A stretch of DNA of 48,129 bases from an uncultured Anaeromyxobacter sp. (GTDB taxonomy: Bacteria > Myxococcota > Myxococcia > Myxococcales > Anaeromyxobacteraceae). Shown in pieces: positions 9,336 through 16,418 of this stretch (its first letter is position 1; the number at the start of each line of letters is the position of its first letter). Under the pieces are notes generated by a model. That model did not search any database, was not told the DNA's origin, and worked only from the letters and a program-made list of their open reading frames with translations. Both the position numbers and the translations under genes were made by a program. The DNA is taken from positions 1 through 48,129 of the forward strand of contig CAIVAR010000033.1 in the NCBI GenBank assembly GCA_903904005.1, given 5' to 3'.

Positions 9336-10475
9336 TCACTCCTCCTCCCCGCCGTCCTTCTCCGCGGGCTCCTGGCCGAGCTTGCGGGTCATGGCGATGC
9401 CCGCGCCCACCGCTGCGCCCACCGCCACGCCGGCCAGGCCGGTGGCGAGAGGGCTCACCTCGCCGTGCTTGGCATTCACCGACGGATACATGCCGGGGGG
9501 GCTGAGCTGCTCCGGCTCGACCGTCTGGAAGAGCGGCACGCGGAAGGCGAGCTCCTTCTCGGTGCAGCCGAAGCACTGGGCGCCGATGCCGATGGGCCAG
9601 GCGCCGATCACCTCTCCGAAGTTGAGCAGCGAGCAGTTGGCGTGGGTGCGCGGGCCCTTGCAGCCCATCTTGTAGAGGCACCAGCCCTGGCGGGAACCCT
9701 CGTCGCCGTAGCGCTGCGCGAACCGGCCGGCGTCGAAGTGGGCGCGGCGCGGGCAGTCGTCGTGGATGACGCGGCCGTAGGCGAACTTGGGGCGGAGCTT
9801 GGCGTCGAGCTCGGGAAGCGTCCCGAAGGTGGCGTACTGCAGCACCACGCCGAGCAGGTTGTAGGGGTTGGCCGGGCAGCCGGGGATGGTGACGAGGGGC
9901 TTGCCCTTCACGATGTCGGGGACGCCGGTGGCGCCGGTGGGATTCGGATCCGCCGACGGGATGCCGCCCCAGGAGGCGCAGGACCCGATGGCGATCACCG
10001 CGCCGGCGTGGCTCGCCACGTCCTTCAGCATGTCGAGGGCGGTGCGGTCGCCGATCTTGCAGTAGATGCCGCCGTCCTTCACCGGGATGGCGCCCTCGAC
10101 GACCAGGACGAACTTGCCGTCGTTCTCCTTCACGGCCTCGGCGAGCGACGCCTCGGCCTGGTGCCCGGCGGCCGCCATCAGGGTCTCGCTGTAGTCGAGC
10201 GAGATGAGGTCGAGGATGAGCTCGGCCGCGCCGGGGTGGCTCGTGCGGAGCAGCGACTCCGTGCAGCCCGTGCACTCCTGGAACTGGAGCCAGATGACCG
10301 AGGGCTTCTTCGGCAGGGCCACCCGCGCCGCCATCTTCTCGGCGGCCGAGGCCGGGAGCCCGACGGCGGCGGCAGCCAGCGAGCAGATCTTCAGGAAGTC
10401 GCGACGGCCGACTCCCGACGCGATCGCGGCAGCGGCGCCGGTGAGGTTGGAGACTTGAAGGGCATCGCGGTCCAT
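9336..10475 (-). CDS. hybO: [NiFe]-hydrogenase small subunit (HybO-like), Tat-exported
   Basis: 379 residues. Tat signal GRRDFLKICSLAAAAVGLP; proximal cluster motif ECTGCTE, then GSCASWGG and PGCPANPYN; distal and medial cluster ligands in HDDCP, WCLYKMGC, HANCSLLNF and QCFGCTEKEL. A hydrophobic C-terminal helix (GLAGVAVGAAVGAGIAM) precedes an acidic tail and anchors the protein in the membrane. The ATG at 10475 is chosen over longer frames because GGAGG sits 7 bases upstream. First gene of the operon; it receives electrons from the Ni-Fe site and passes them to the HybA-like subunit. The conserved cysteines typical of the standard enzyme are present; no extra cysteines of the O2-tolerant kind were recognised. 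Confidence 0.95.
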   Translation of the reverse strand: MDRDALQVSNLTGAAAAIASGVGRRDFLKICSLAAAAVGLPASAAEKMAARVALPKKPSVIWLQFQECTGCTESLLRTSHPGAAELILDLISLDYSETLMAAAGHQAEASLAEAVKENDGKFVLVVEGAIPVKDGGIYCKIGDRTALDMLKDVASHAGAVIAIGSCASWGGIPSADPNPTGATGVPDIVKGKPLVTIPGCPANPYNLLGVVLQYATFGTLPELDAKLRPKFAYGRVIHDDCPRRAHFDAGRFAQRYGDEGSRQGWCLYKMGCKGPRTHANCSLLNFGEVIGAWPIGIGAQCFGCTEKELAFRVPLFQTVEPEQLSPPGMYPSVNAKHGEVSPLATGLAGVAVGAAVGAGIAMTRKLGQEPAEKDGGEEE

Positions 10476-10573
10476 GTGGACACCTCCAGAAGGGTGCCCC
10501 AGGGTGCGGGATACGCGACCCCGATTTCCTTGCGCCCGGTCACTTATCCGAAAAAAGTGCGCGCAAACGATGC

Positions 10574-10596
10574 AAAAAAGCCCCTTGGGGGGTGCC
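10574..10596 (-). terminator. Possible attenuator terminator in the hydrogenase leader
   Basis: On the minus strand a CCCC/GGGG stem with a short loop is followed by C and six T, about 100 bases before the small-subunit start. The stem is short, so read-through is likely; it would make sense as a regulated attenuator. Confidence 0.3.
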
Positions 10597-10647
10597 ACTT
10601 GCGCTTCGCGCCGGGGAGGCACATGCTCCTCTTGTAGGGCTCACCGT

Positions 10648-10750
10648 GGTACCCACCATGAGGAGGCTGAGATAGCGGAACCGTCGAACCAGACGACAGA
10701 TTCGCAGTCTCCACCGGCGTGAGCCGGACAGGTGCCCGCCCAAGGGTACC
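10648..10750. ncRNA. Candidate structured RNA element, copy 1 (shares a 53-base core with 13950-14002)
   Basis: Bounded by GGTACCC (10648-10654) and GGGTACC (10744-10750), which can pair. Inside are a CGTC/GACG hairpin (about 10682-10696), a CCGGC-GTGA-GCCGG hairpin (10714-10727), and an alternative GGCT (10665) / AGCC (10722) pairing that excludes the latter. The core 10675-10727 aligns without gaps to 13950-14002, with strong conservation in GNTTCNNAGTCTCCACCGG and compensating changes in the stems. Strand is unknown: minus would place it in the hydrogenase leader, plus upstream of the lipoprotein gene. It does not match the c-di-GMP, cobalamin, glycine, SAM or TPP riboswitch consensus that I know. 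Confidence 0.4.
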
Positions 10751-10768
10751 GAACAGCAGCGAAGGAAC

Positions 10769-10792
10769 GAAGAGGCCCCGAGGGGCCTCTTC
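10769..10792. terminator. Perfect inverted repeat between divergent genes
   Basis: GAAGAGGCCCC (10769-10779) and GGGGCCTCTTC (10782-10792) are exact complements separated by two bases. No T-run follows on either strand, so it may act as a hairpin at the start of the minus leader or as an operator for the plus gene rather than as a classical terminator. Confidence 0.4.
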
Positions 10793-10816
10793 CCAATTCT
10801 CGCCTACAATCCCCCG

Positions 10817-11374
10817 ATGCCCAGGCTCCTGGCCCTCGCCGCCCTCTCCGCGACCCTCCTCGGTTGCGCCACGATCGTGAAGCCGGCGCCGACGCCCTTG
10901 CCCATGACCCCGCCCCCGGCGGGGGGTCCGGCCGAGTTCAGCCCGAAGGGGGAGGTCACCTGGACCGACCTCACCGGGGTGAGCCCGCCGCGCCGGGCCA
11001 CCTTCGACGACTGGCGCGTGAGAGGACCCACCGTGTCGATCACCCGGGCCTCCGAGAGCCGGTGGGTCGGGCGTGCGCGCGGGCTCGACGTGGTGCTCAC
11101 CACCTCCCCCGGGAAGATCGCCGGCGGCGACGTCGACCTCGCGCTCACCGTCGACGACGCCGGTGCGGTCTTCGTCGAGGGGCTCTGGGGCGGGAAGCGC
11201 GTCAAGCTCACGCTCACGAAGACCAAGGTCAGCGGCTCCATCCCCGGTGGTCCCGTCGACCTCACCGACATGGGGACGGGGATGTTCAACAGCTACCAGG
11301 GGCTGCTCCAGATCTCCGGCCCGTCGGACATGCCGCAGGTCGTGATCGCCCTGCTCGACGCCATGGTGCCCTGA
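10817..11374 (+). CDS. Predicted outer-membrane lipoprotein of unknown function
   Basis: 185 residues. The N-terminus is a lipoprotein signal with lipobox LLGC (cysteine at about residue 16), followed by a Pro/Thr-rich linker. The mature part is short beta-strand-rich sequence (GEVTWTDL, LDVVLTTSPGKIAGGDVDLAL, KVSGSIPGGPVDLTD), suggesting a small beta-sandwich; no family is recognised. ATG at 10817 has no Shine-Dalgarno sequence; a TACAAT hexamer (10805-10810) lies 6 bases before it, so the mRNA may be leaderless. The next gene begins 4 bases after its stop, so the two are likely co-transcribed. Confidence 0.75.
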   Translation: MPRLLALAALSATLLGCATIVKPAPTPLPMTPPPAGGPAEFSPKGEVTWTDLTGVSPPRRATFDDWRVRGPTVSITRASESRWVGRARGLDVVLTTSPGKIAGGDVDLALTVDDAGAVFVEGLWGGKRVKLTLTKTKVSGSIPGGPVDLTDMGTGMFNSYQGLLQISGPSDMPQVVIALLDAMVP

Positions 11375-11378
11375 CCGG

Positions 11379-12023
11379 ATGAGCCCGCCCCGCTCCATCG
11401 CCCGCGCCGCGGCACGGGGCCGCCCCGCCACCGATCCCGGCTGCGCCGGGTGCGCCCACCTCGTCACGCTCCGCGCGCTGCGCCGGGCCGGCGTCGAGGT
11501 GCAGGGCGGGCTGGGCTGCGAGGAGGGCGCGGTCGCGCGCTTCGATCCCTCCCATGGCCGCTGGGCCGCCGTGACCGGGGTGGAGCGGCTCCGGCGGCGC
11601 GGCGCGGGGGAACTCCTCGCCGAGGCCTCCCGGGCTGGGGCGGCGCTCGTCGTCGTGGCCGACCGGGTCGCGCCGGTGCGGTCGCTGCGGATGGAGGAGG
11701 AGCTGGCCCGGGCCGGCGCCACCTTCGACTGGCTCGACCTGGATGACGCGGCCGGAGCCGAGGCCCGGGTCCGCGACGCCCTCGAGCGGCCCGGCACGGT
11801 GCTGCTCGCGCTGGCGCGCTGCGTGAACGGGACGCCGCACCAGGCGCCCTACGCGGTCGATGGGGCGCTCTGCAACCGCTGCGGTTCCTGCCTGACCCTC
11901 GCCTGCCCGGCCCTCCACGACGCCGGGGACGCGAGCGCGGTGGACCCCACCACCTGCACCGGGTGCGGACGCTGCGCGCCGCTCTGCCGGTCGGGCGCGA
12001 TCGTGCGCGCCGGTCCGGTGTAG
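11379..12023 (+). CDS. Shortened IorA-like protein with C-terminal ferredoxin domain
   Basis: 214 residues. The C-terminal third has two 4Fe-4S groups, [15 protein letters not shown] and [11 protein letters not shown], arranged as at the end of indolepyruvate:ferredoxin oxidoreductase alpha (IorA). The N-terminal part ([20 protein letters not shown], then GGLGCEEG) also resembles the CxGCpH-GDIGC segment of the IorA thiamine-diphosphate domain, but IorA is about 600 residues and the pyrimidine-binding half, the GDG metal motif and most of the TPP domain are absent. The final cluster has CRSGA where CP would be expected. It may be a decayed or re-purposed electron carrier; enzymatic oxidoreductase activity alone is unlikely. 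ATG at 11379, 4 bases after the lipoprotein gene. Confidence 0.7.
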   Translation: MSPPRSIARAAARGRPATDPGCAGCAHLVTLRALRRAGVEVQGGLGCEEGAVARFDPSHGRWAAVTGVERLRRRGAGELLAEASRAGAALVVVADRVAPVRSLRMEEELARAGATFDWLDLDDAAGAEARVRDALERPGTVLLALARCVNGTPHQAPYAVDGALCNRCGSCLTLACPALHDAGDASAVDPTTCTGCGRCAPLCRSGAIVRAGPV

Positions 12024-12034
12024 TCTCGCCGGCC

Positions 12035-12649
12035 ATGCCCTTGCCCGCGCGCCCCCGCTTCGCCGCCTTCACCGACGGCTCCTCGCTCGTGAACCCGGGC
12101 GGTCCGGGGGGCACCGGCTTCGTGGTCCTCGACCGGGAAGCGCTGGCGGTCCGGTTCGGCGGCACGCGCTGGGTCGACGACGGACCGGCGGGCGTGACCA
12201 ACAACCGCATGGAGCTCCGCTCGGTCCTCGACGCCCTCCACGGGATCCCGGGAGGCGAGACGGTCGAGGTCACCTCCGATTCACGGTACGTGATCGACGC
12301 GCAGACCCGCTGGATCGCCGGCTGGCGCCGCAAGGGCTGGCGAACCTCCACCGGCGGCCCGGTCCTGAACCGGGACCTCATCGAGGAGATCTCGGCCCGG
12401 GAGGCGGAACTTCGAGTTTGCTGGTCCTGGGTCCGGGGGCACGTGGGCCACCCGGTGAACGAGATCTGCGACGCGCTGGCCTCCGCGGCGGCACGCCGGA
12501 CGGACGGCCCCGCCGCGGCCGACGTGGTCGGGGCGCTGCGGGCACAGGGGCTCCTCGGGGCAGGGGACGAGCCGCGGGTGGTCGCCGGCGGCTTCGAGGC
12601 GCCGCGCCCGGCCGGGCAGCGCCGGGGTCAGCTGTCGCTGGATCTCTGA
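12035..12649 (+). CDS. rnhA: Ribonuclease HI
   Basis: 204 residues. It cuts the RNA strand of RNA:DNA hybrids. The four acidic catalytic positions are visible: Asp in AAFTDGSS, Glu in NNRMELRSV, Asp in VTSDSRYVI and Asp in NEICDALA, with the substrate handle around RKGW and the histidine of [10 protein letters not shown]. The RNase H fold covers about residues 5-150; an extra tail of 50 residues rich in Ala, Gly and Arg ends in LSLDL, as in some longer bacterial forms. ATG at 12035 is preceded by TAGTCT 8 bases upstream and no ribosome binding site, so a leaderless transcript is possible. Its 3' end overlaps the convergent thioesterase gene by 22 bases. Confidence 0.92.
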   Translation: MPLPARPRFAAFTDGSSLVNPGGPGGTGFVVLDREALAVRFGGTRWVDDGPAGVTNNRMELRSVLDALHGIPGGETVEVTSDSRYVIDAQTRWIAGWRRKGWRTSTGGPVLNRDLIEEISAREAELRVCWSWVRGHVGHPVNEICDALASAAARRTDGPAAADVVGALRAQGLLGAGDEPRVVAGGFEAPRPAGQRRGQLSLDL

Positions 12650-13128
12650 CCGGCCTGGCTCCAGCTGGCCGGGACCTCCACCGCGACCACCTCGGCGCGC
12701 ACCACCTCGCGACCGCCCGAGCGGACCGTGCAATCCACGATGCGCTTGCGCCCGTGCGTCTCGCGCACCCGGGCCCGCAGTTCCATGGGGAGGTCGATGG
12801 GGGTGGGGGCGAGGTAGTCGACCTTGAGCGAGGCGGTCACGCACCAGCGGTGCGGTTCGGTCCCGATGGCCTGCCCGGCGGCGCGGTAGGCGTCGGCGAT
12901 GGCGGTGCAGACCGTGTGGCAGTCGACGACCGCCGCGATGATCCCGCCGTAGAGGACGTGGGTGGGCCCGGCCATGTGGTCGGGCGAGGGCTGGAACGTG
13001 CAGACCGCCTCGTCCCCCTCCACGTGGCTCTTGATCCGGAGCCCCCGCGGGTTGAGCGTCCCGCAGCCCCAGCAGTGGTTGTGCGGGATCTGGTCCTGGA
13101 TCGCGATCGACGAGTCCGAGTCCGCCAT
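12628..13128 (-). CDS. PaaI-type hotdog-fold thioesterase
   Basis: 166 residues, the normal size for a single hotdog domain of the PaaI/4HBT group, which hydrolyse acyl-CoA thioesters. The N-terminal [17 protein letters not shown] is the signature of the YigI/PaaI-like subgroup; the active-site helix is [20 protein letters not shown], with the acidic residue in AVVD. The second half ([25 protein letters not shown]) gives the usual beta-strands. Substrate cannot be told from sequence. It is a lone gene on the minus strand, converging with rnhA and sharing 22 bases with it. Confidence 0.85.
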   Translation of the reverse strand: MADSDSSIAIQDQIPHNHCWGCGTLNPRGLRIKSHVEGDEAVCTFQPSPDHMAGPTHVLYGGIIAAVVDCHTVCTAIADAYRAAGQAIGTEPHRWCVTASLKVDYLAPTPIDLPMELRARVRETHGRKRIVDCTVRSGGREVVRAEVVAVEVPASWSQAGQRSSDS

Positions 13129-13207
13129 GTCCGCCGGGAGTCTACTTCACTCCCGGACGGGTAACGGGGTTCGCTCGCGACGCCGTGGGAGGATAGTCTC
13201 CCGTCCC

Positions 13208-13882
13208 ATGGGACTCGACGGATTCCTGAAGGGCATCGGCCTCACCCGCCGCGAGCCTCACGCCACGGCCTCCTTCTCCCAGGAGGGGGAGGACATGATC
13301 CTGCGCCGGGTGTTCCGGGGCCGGAAGCAGGGTTTCTACGTCGACGTCGGCGCCCACGCCCCCCGGCGCTTCTCCAACACCTACCTCTTCTACAGACGGG
13401 GCTGGAGCGGCCTGAACGTCGACGCGATGCCCGGGAGCATGGTGGCGTTCGACCGGGAGCGCCCCCGGGACGTCAACGTGGAGGCCGCCATCGCGCCGGA
13501 GGAGGGGGAGCTCACCTACTTCATGTTCAACGAGCCGGCGCTGAACACGCTCGACGAGGCGATGGCACGGGAGCGGGCGGTGGGGGAGTACCGGGTCGTC
13601 GAGCGGCGCAAGGTGAGGGCGAGGCCGCTCCGCGACGTCCTCCGGGAGCACCTTCCCCGGGGGCAGGCCATCGACTTCCTGTCCATCGACGTGGAGGGGC
13701 TCGACCTCCAGGTGGCCCGGTCGAACGACTGGGACGCCTACCGGCCCGAGGTCGTGCTCGCCGAGTCGAGCGCCACGACCCTCGCCGAGGAACTCGACTC
13801 CGAGCTCTGCCGCTTCCTGCGGGGCGCGGGCTACGAGCCCTTTGCGCGTACGGTGAAGACCCTGCTCCTCCGCAGGCGGTAG
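13208..13882 (+). CDS. FkbM-family SAM-dependent methyltransferase
   Basis: 224 residues. The SAM-binding core starts with GFYVDVGAHAPRRFSNTYLF, the typical FkbM motif I (DVGAxxP), with the second strand in GLNVDAMP. The family signature DFLSIDVEGLDLQVARS lies at about residues 157-173. FkbM enzymes O-methylate sugars, polyketides or other natural products; substrate is unknown. The N-terminal SFSQEGEDMILRRVF is typical of the group linked to glycan genes. ATG at 13208 follows TAGTCT by 8 bases with no ribosome binding site, a leaderless pattern also seen at rnhA. Confidence 0.85.
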   Translation: MGLDGFLKGIGLTRREPHATASFSQEGEDMILRRVFRGRKQGFYVDVGAHAPRRFSNTYLFYRRGWSGLNVDAMPGSMVAFDRERPRDVNVEAAIAPEEGELTYFMFNEPALNTLDEAMARERAVGEYRVVERRKVRARPLRDVLREHLPRGQAIDFLSIDVEGLDLQVARSNDWDAYRPEVVLAESSATTLAEELDSELCRFLRGAGYEPFARTVKTLLLRRR

Positions 13883-13922
13883 CTGGTCCGGCGCGATGGG
13901 TAGAATCGTGGAGTGAACGGGT

Positions 13923-14002
13923 CGAGTTCAGCCCTCTCCGGGGGTCGTTGCGGTTCCCGCCGGACGGTGAGACGGTTCAAAGTCTCCACCGGGGTCAACT
14001 CG
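13923..14002. ncRNA. Candidate structured RNA element, copy 2
   Basis: Between the FkbM gene and the sensor kinase. CGAGTT (13923-13928) can pair with AACTCG (13997-14002), the last base lying in the kinase start codon. The core 13950-14002 matches copy 1 with the same spacing, AGTCTCCACCGG being identical, and a hairpin at the same internal place with different bases. If read on the plus strand, the outer stem would cover the kinase start. Confidence 0.4.
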
Positions 14003-16398
14003 TGAAATCCACCGCCGCCAGCGCCCCCTCCTCGACACCCGTCGGGGGTAGACCCTACGCGATCGCGGTGGGGGTAGCCCTGGTCGCCGCGTTGCTGACG
14101 CTGGGGATCGAGAACCGCTTCGGATCCACCTACGCCTTCTTCTATCCCGCCGTGGCGATCGCCGCGGGGGTGGGCGGACTGTGGCCCGGAGCACTGGCGA
14201 CCGCGCTCTCCGCCTTGCTGGCGCTGGCCTGGGTCCTGCCGGCGACGTCCGCGACCCCCGGCATCTCCCTCGACCAGGCGGCCCGGACCGCGCTCTTCGT
14301 GGGAATCGGTGTGCTCGTCAGCGTCGGGGGGGAAATGTTCCGCCGGGCGGTCCGGCGCCAGGCCCATCTGGAGCGCGACCGGCACCTGCGGGAAGTCCTC
14401 GACACCGCCCAGGACGGGTTCTGGATGCTGGACGGCCGGGGGCGGTTCGTAGACGCCAACCCGGCCGCCTGCGCGATGACCGGGTATTCCCGCGACGAGC
14501 TCCTCACCATGAACATCGCCGATCTGAAGGTCGACCGGGAGGAGACCGGCGAGCGGATCCGCAGGATCCAGGAGAGCGGAGCCGATCGCTTCGACTCGAG
14601 GCTCCGGCGGAAGGACGGAAGCGTCCTGCTCGTCTCGGCCAGCGCGAGCCGGACGGGCCTGCCGGGTGGCCTCATGGTGAGCTTCCTGCGCGACGTCACC
14701 CGGCGCCGGGAGGTGGAGGACGATCTCCAGCGGGCGCGCCGCACGCTGCTCGTGATCAACCGGTGCGACGAGGCGATCCTCAGGGCAACGGGCGAGGAGG
14801 AACTGTTCGCCGAGGTCTGCCGGGTGATCGTGGAGACCGGTGGTTACCGGATGTGCTGGGTCGGGATCCCCGAGCACGACGGGAGGCGCACCATCCGGCC
14901 GGTCGCCCACGCCGGCCACGAGGACGGCTACCTCGCCACGGTGGACGCCGTCTGGGCCGACGAGCCCAGGGGACGCGGGCCGACGGGGGTCGCAGTCCGG
15001 GAGGGGCGGATCGTGGTCGGACCGGACTTCGCGAGCGACCCGACGCTGGCGCCCTGGAAGGGCGAGGCCCTGCGGCGGGGCTACGCATCGGCGACCGCGG
15101 TGCCCATCGCCCACGGCGGGCAGAAGGTGGGGGTCCTCGTCATGTACTCGGCCGACGTCGCGGCCTTCAGCGAGGAGGAGCTTCGCCTCCTGGGCCAGCT
15201 GGCCGACGACCTGGCCTTCGGGGTGCACGCGCTGCGGGAACGGGCGGCACGGGCCCGGGCCGACGCCTCCCGCGAGGCGGCGCTCCTCGCCCTCTCCGCA
15301 GAGCAGGATCGGTTCCGGGCCCTCATCGAGCGGTCGAGCGACCTCACCCTCATCCTGGACGACGGGGGGGTCGTCACGTTCGCGAGTCCGGCGTCGGTCG
15401 ACGTGCTGGGCATCGAGCCGCACCAGGGCCTGGGGAGGCCGGTCATGGACTTCGTCCACCCGGACGACCTGGCCCGGGCGACCGAGGCCTTCGAAGCCGT
15501 CCGGAGCGACCCGACGACGACCCAGCGGATGGAGGTCCGGGTCCGCCACGCGGGCGGCACCTTCGCGCTCATCGAGGTCGAGGGGCGAAGCCTGGTGGAC
15601 GTGCCCGGCGTCCGCGGCATCGTGGTGAACGGCCGCGACATCACCGAGCGCAACCGCCTTCGCGACCAGCTTCACCAGGCGCAGAAGCTGGACGGCATCG
15701 GGCGGCTCGCCGGAGGGGTGGCCCACGACTTCAACAACCTGCTCACCGTCATGCTGTCCTGCGGGGAGGACCTGCGTCTGGCGGTTGCGGAGGGTGCGCC
15801 GCCGGCCCGGGAGACGGTCGACGACCTGCTCGGCGCCGGGCAGCGGGCGCGCGAGCTCACCCGGCAGCTCCTCGCGTTCGCCCGCCGCCAGCCCATCGCC
15901 CCGGTGCCCCTCGACCTGAACGGCGCGGTCCGGGACGGCGCCAGCCTCCTCCGCCGGGCCATCGGGGAGCACGTCGAGATGGCGGAGGACCTCGCGCCGG
16001 AGGCCTGGCCGGTCCGCTGCGATCCCGGGCTGCTCGGCCAGGTCCTCATGAACCTCGCGCTGAACGCGCGCGACGCCATGCCCGGGGGAGGGACGCTCGT
16101 CCTGTCGACCCGGAACGTCACCCTGGAGCCGGGGACCGCCCCGCCCATCGCGGGGATCCCGCCCGGCGACTACGTGAGGCTCGGCGTGGCGGATTCCGGC
16201 ACCGGGATGGATCCCGAGGCGCTCGTGCACCTCTTCGAGCCCTTCTTCACCACCAAGCCACCGGGCGCCGGTACCGGGCTCGGGCTTTCCACGGTCTACG
16301 GGATCGTGAAGCAGAGCGGCGCCTGGATCGGCGTCGCGTCCACCCCGGGTGAGGGCACCGCGTTCGGGATCTGGTTCCCGCGCAACCTCGGGGCGTGA
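14002..16398 (+). CDS. Membrane sensor histidine kinase: DUF4118-like, PAS, GAF, PAS, HisKA, HATPase
   Basis: 798 residues from GTG 14002; a TTG at 13948 would add 18. Four membrane helices at about residues 15-95 with FFYPAVAIAAGVGGLWPGAL resemble the DUF4118 region of KdpD-type kinases. A PAS domain (about 130-245, DGFWMLDGRGRFVDANPAA), a GAF domain (about 263-410, GYRMCWVGIPEHDG) and a second PAS (about 437-550) follow. The phosphoacceptor box is GGVAHDFNNLL (His near residue 574), and the ATPase domain has the N box (NLALNARDAMPGGG), G1 (DSGTGMD) and G2 (GTGLGLS) boxes. No receiver domain or adjacent response regulator gene is present, so it is an orphan kinase. Signals sensed are unknown. 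Confidence 0.9.
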   Translation: MKSTAASAPSSTPVGGRPYAIAVGVALVAALLTLGIENRFGSTYAFFYPAVAIAAGVGGLWPGALATALSALLALAWVLPATSATPGISLDQAARTALFVGIGVLVSVGGEMFRRAVRRQAHLERDRHLREVLDTAQDGFWMLDGRGRFVDANPAACAMTGYSRDELLTMNIADLKVDREETGERIRRIQESGADRFDSRLRRKDGSVLLVSASASRTGLPGGLMVSFLRDVTRRREVEDDLQRARRTLLVINRCDEAILRATGEEELFAEVCRVIVETGGYRMCWVGIPEHDGRRTIRPVAHAGHEDGYLATVDAVWADEPRGRGPTGVAVREGRIVVGPDFASDPTLAPWKGEALRRGYASATAVPIAHGGQKVGVLVMYSADVAAFSEEELRLLGQLADDLAFGVHALRERAARARADASREAALLALSAEQDRFRALIERSSDLTLILDDGGVVTFASPASVDVLGIEPHQGLGRPVMDFVHPDDLARATEAFEAVRSDPTTTQRMEVRVRHAGGTFALIEVEGRSLVDVPGVRGIVVNGRDITERNRLRDQLHQAQKLDGIGRLAGGVAHDFNNLLTVMLSCGEDLRLAVAEGAPPARETVDDLLGAGQRARELTRQLLAFARRQPIAPVPLDLNGAVRDGASLLRRAIGEHVEMAEDLAPEAWPVRCDPGLLGQVLMNLALNARDAMPGGGTLVLSTRNVTLEPGTAPPIAGIPPGDYVRLGVADSGTGMDPEALVHLFEPFFTTKPPGAGTGLGLSTVYGIVKQSGAWIGVASTPGEGTAFGIWFPRNLGA

Positions 16399-16418
16399 GG
16401 TCGTCCCGCGGCGGGGCG

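Larger units (their letters stand above)
10476..10816. other. Divergent intergenic region and structured hydrogenase leader
   Basis: 341 bases between the hydrogenase operon (minus) and the lipoprotein gene (plus). On the minus strand it contains, in order, the structured element 10648-10750, a 26-codon open frame (10624 to 10544, starting MCLPGAKRK and ending TTFFG-like at TAA) behind AGAGGAG, a GTGCC/GGCAC hairpin with an inner GCGC-TTC-GCGC stem (10592-10622), and CCCC-CCAA-GGGG-C followed by six T (10596-10574), which resembles a weak intrinsic terminator. That layout suggests leader-mediated control of the hydrogenase operon. No clear sigma-70 or sigma-54 promoter for the operon was recognised. 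Confidence 0.45.

Noticed and set aside
10574-10600. Sigma-54 promoter suggested by TGGCAC on the minus strand
   Set aside because: The TTGC element is not at the required distance from TGGCAC; GG and GC elements are not 10 bases apart.
10648-10750. Known riboswitch (c-di-GMP, cobalamin, glycine, TPP)
   Set aside because: The conserved cores of these families that I know are absent.
13831-16230. A 799-codon minus-strand open frame opposite the sensor kinase
   Set aside because: No motifs, composition typical of antisense frames; the kinase boxes lie on the other strand.
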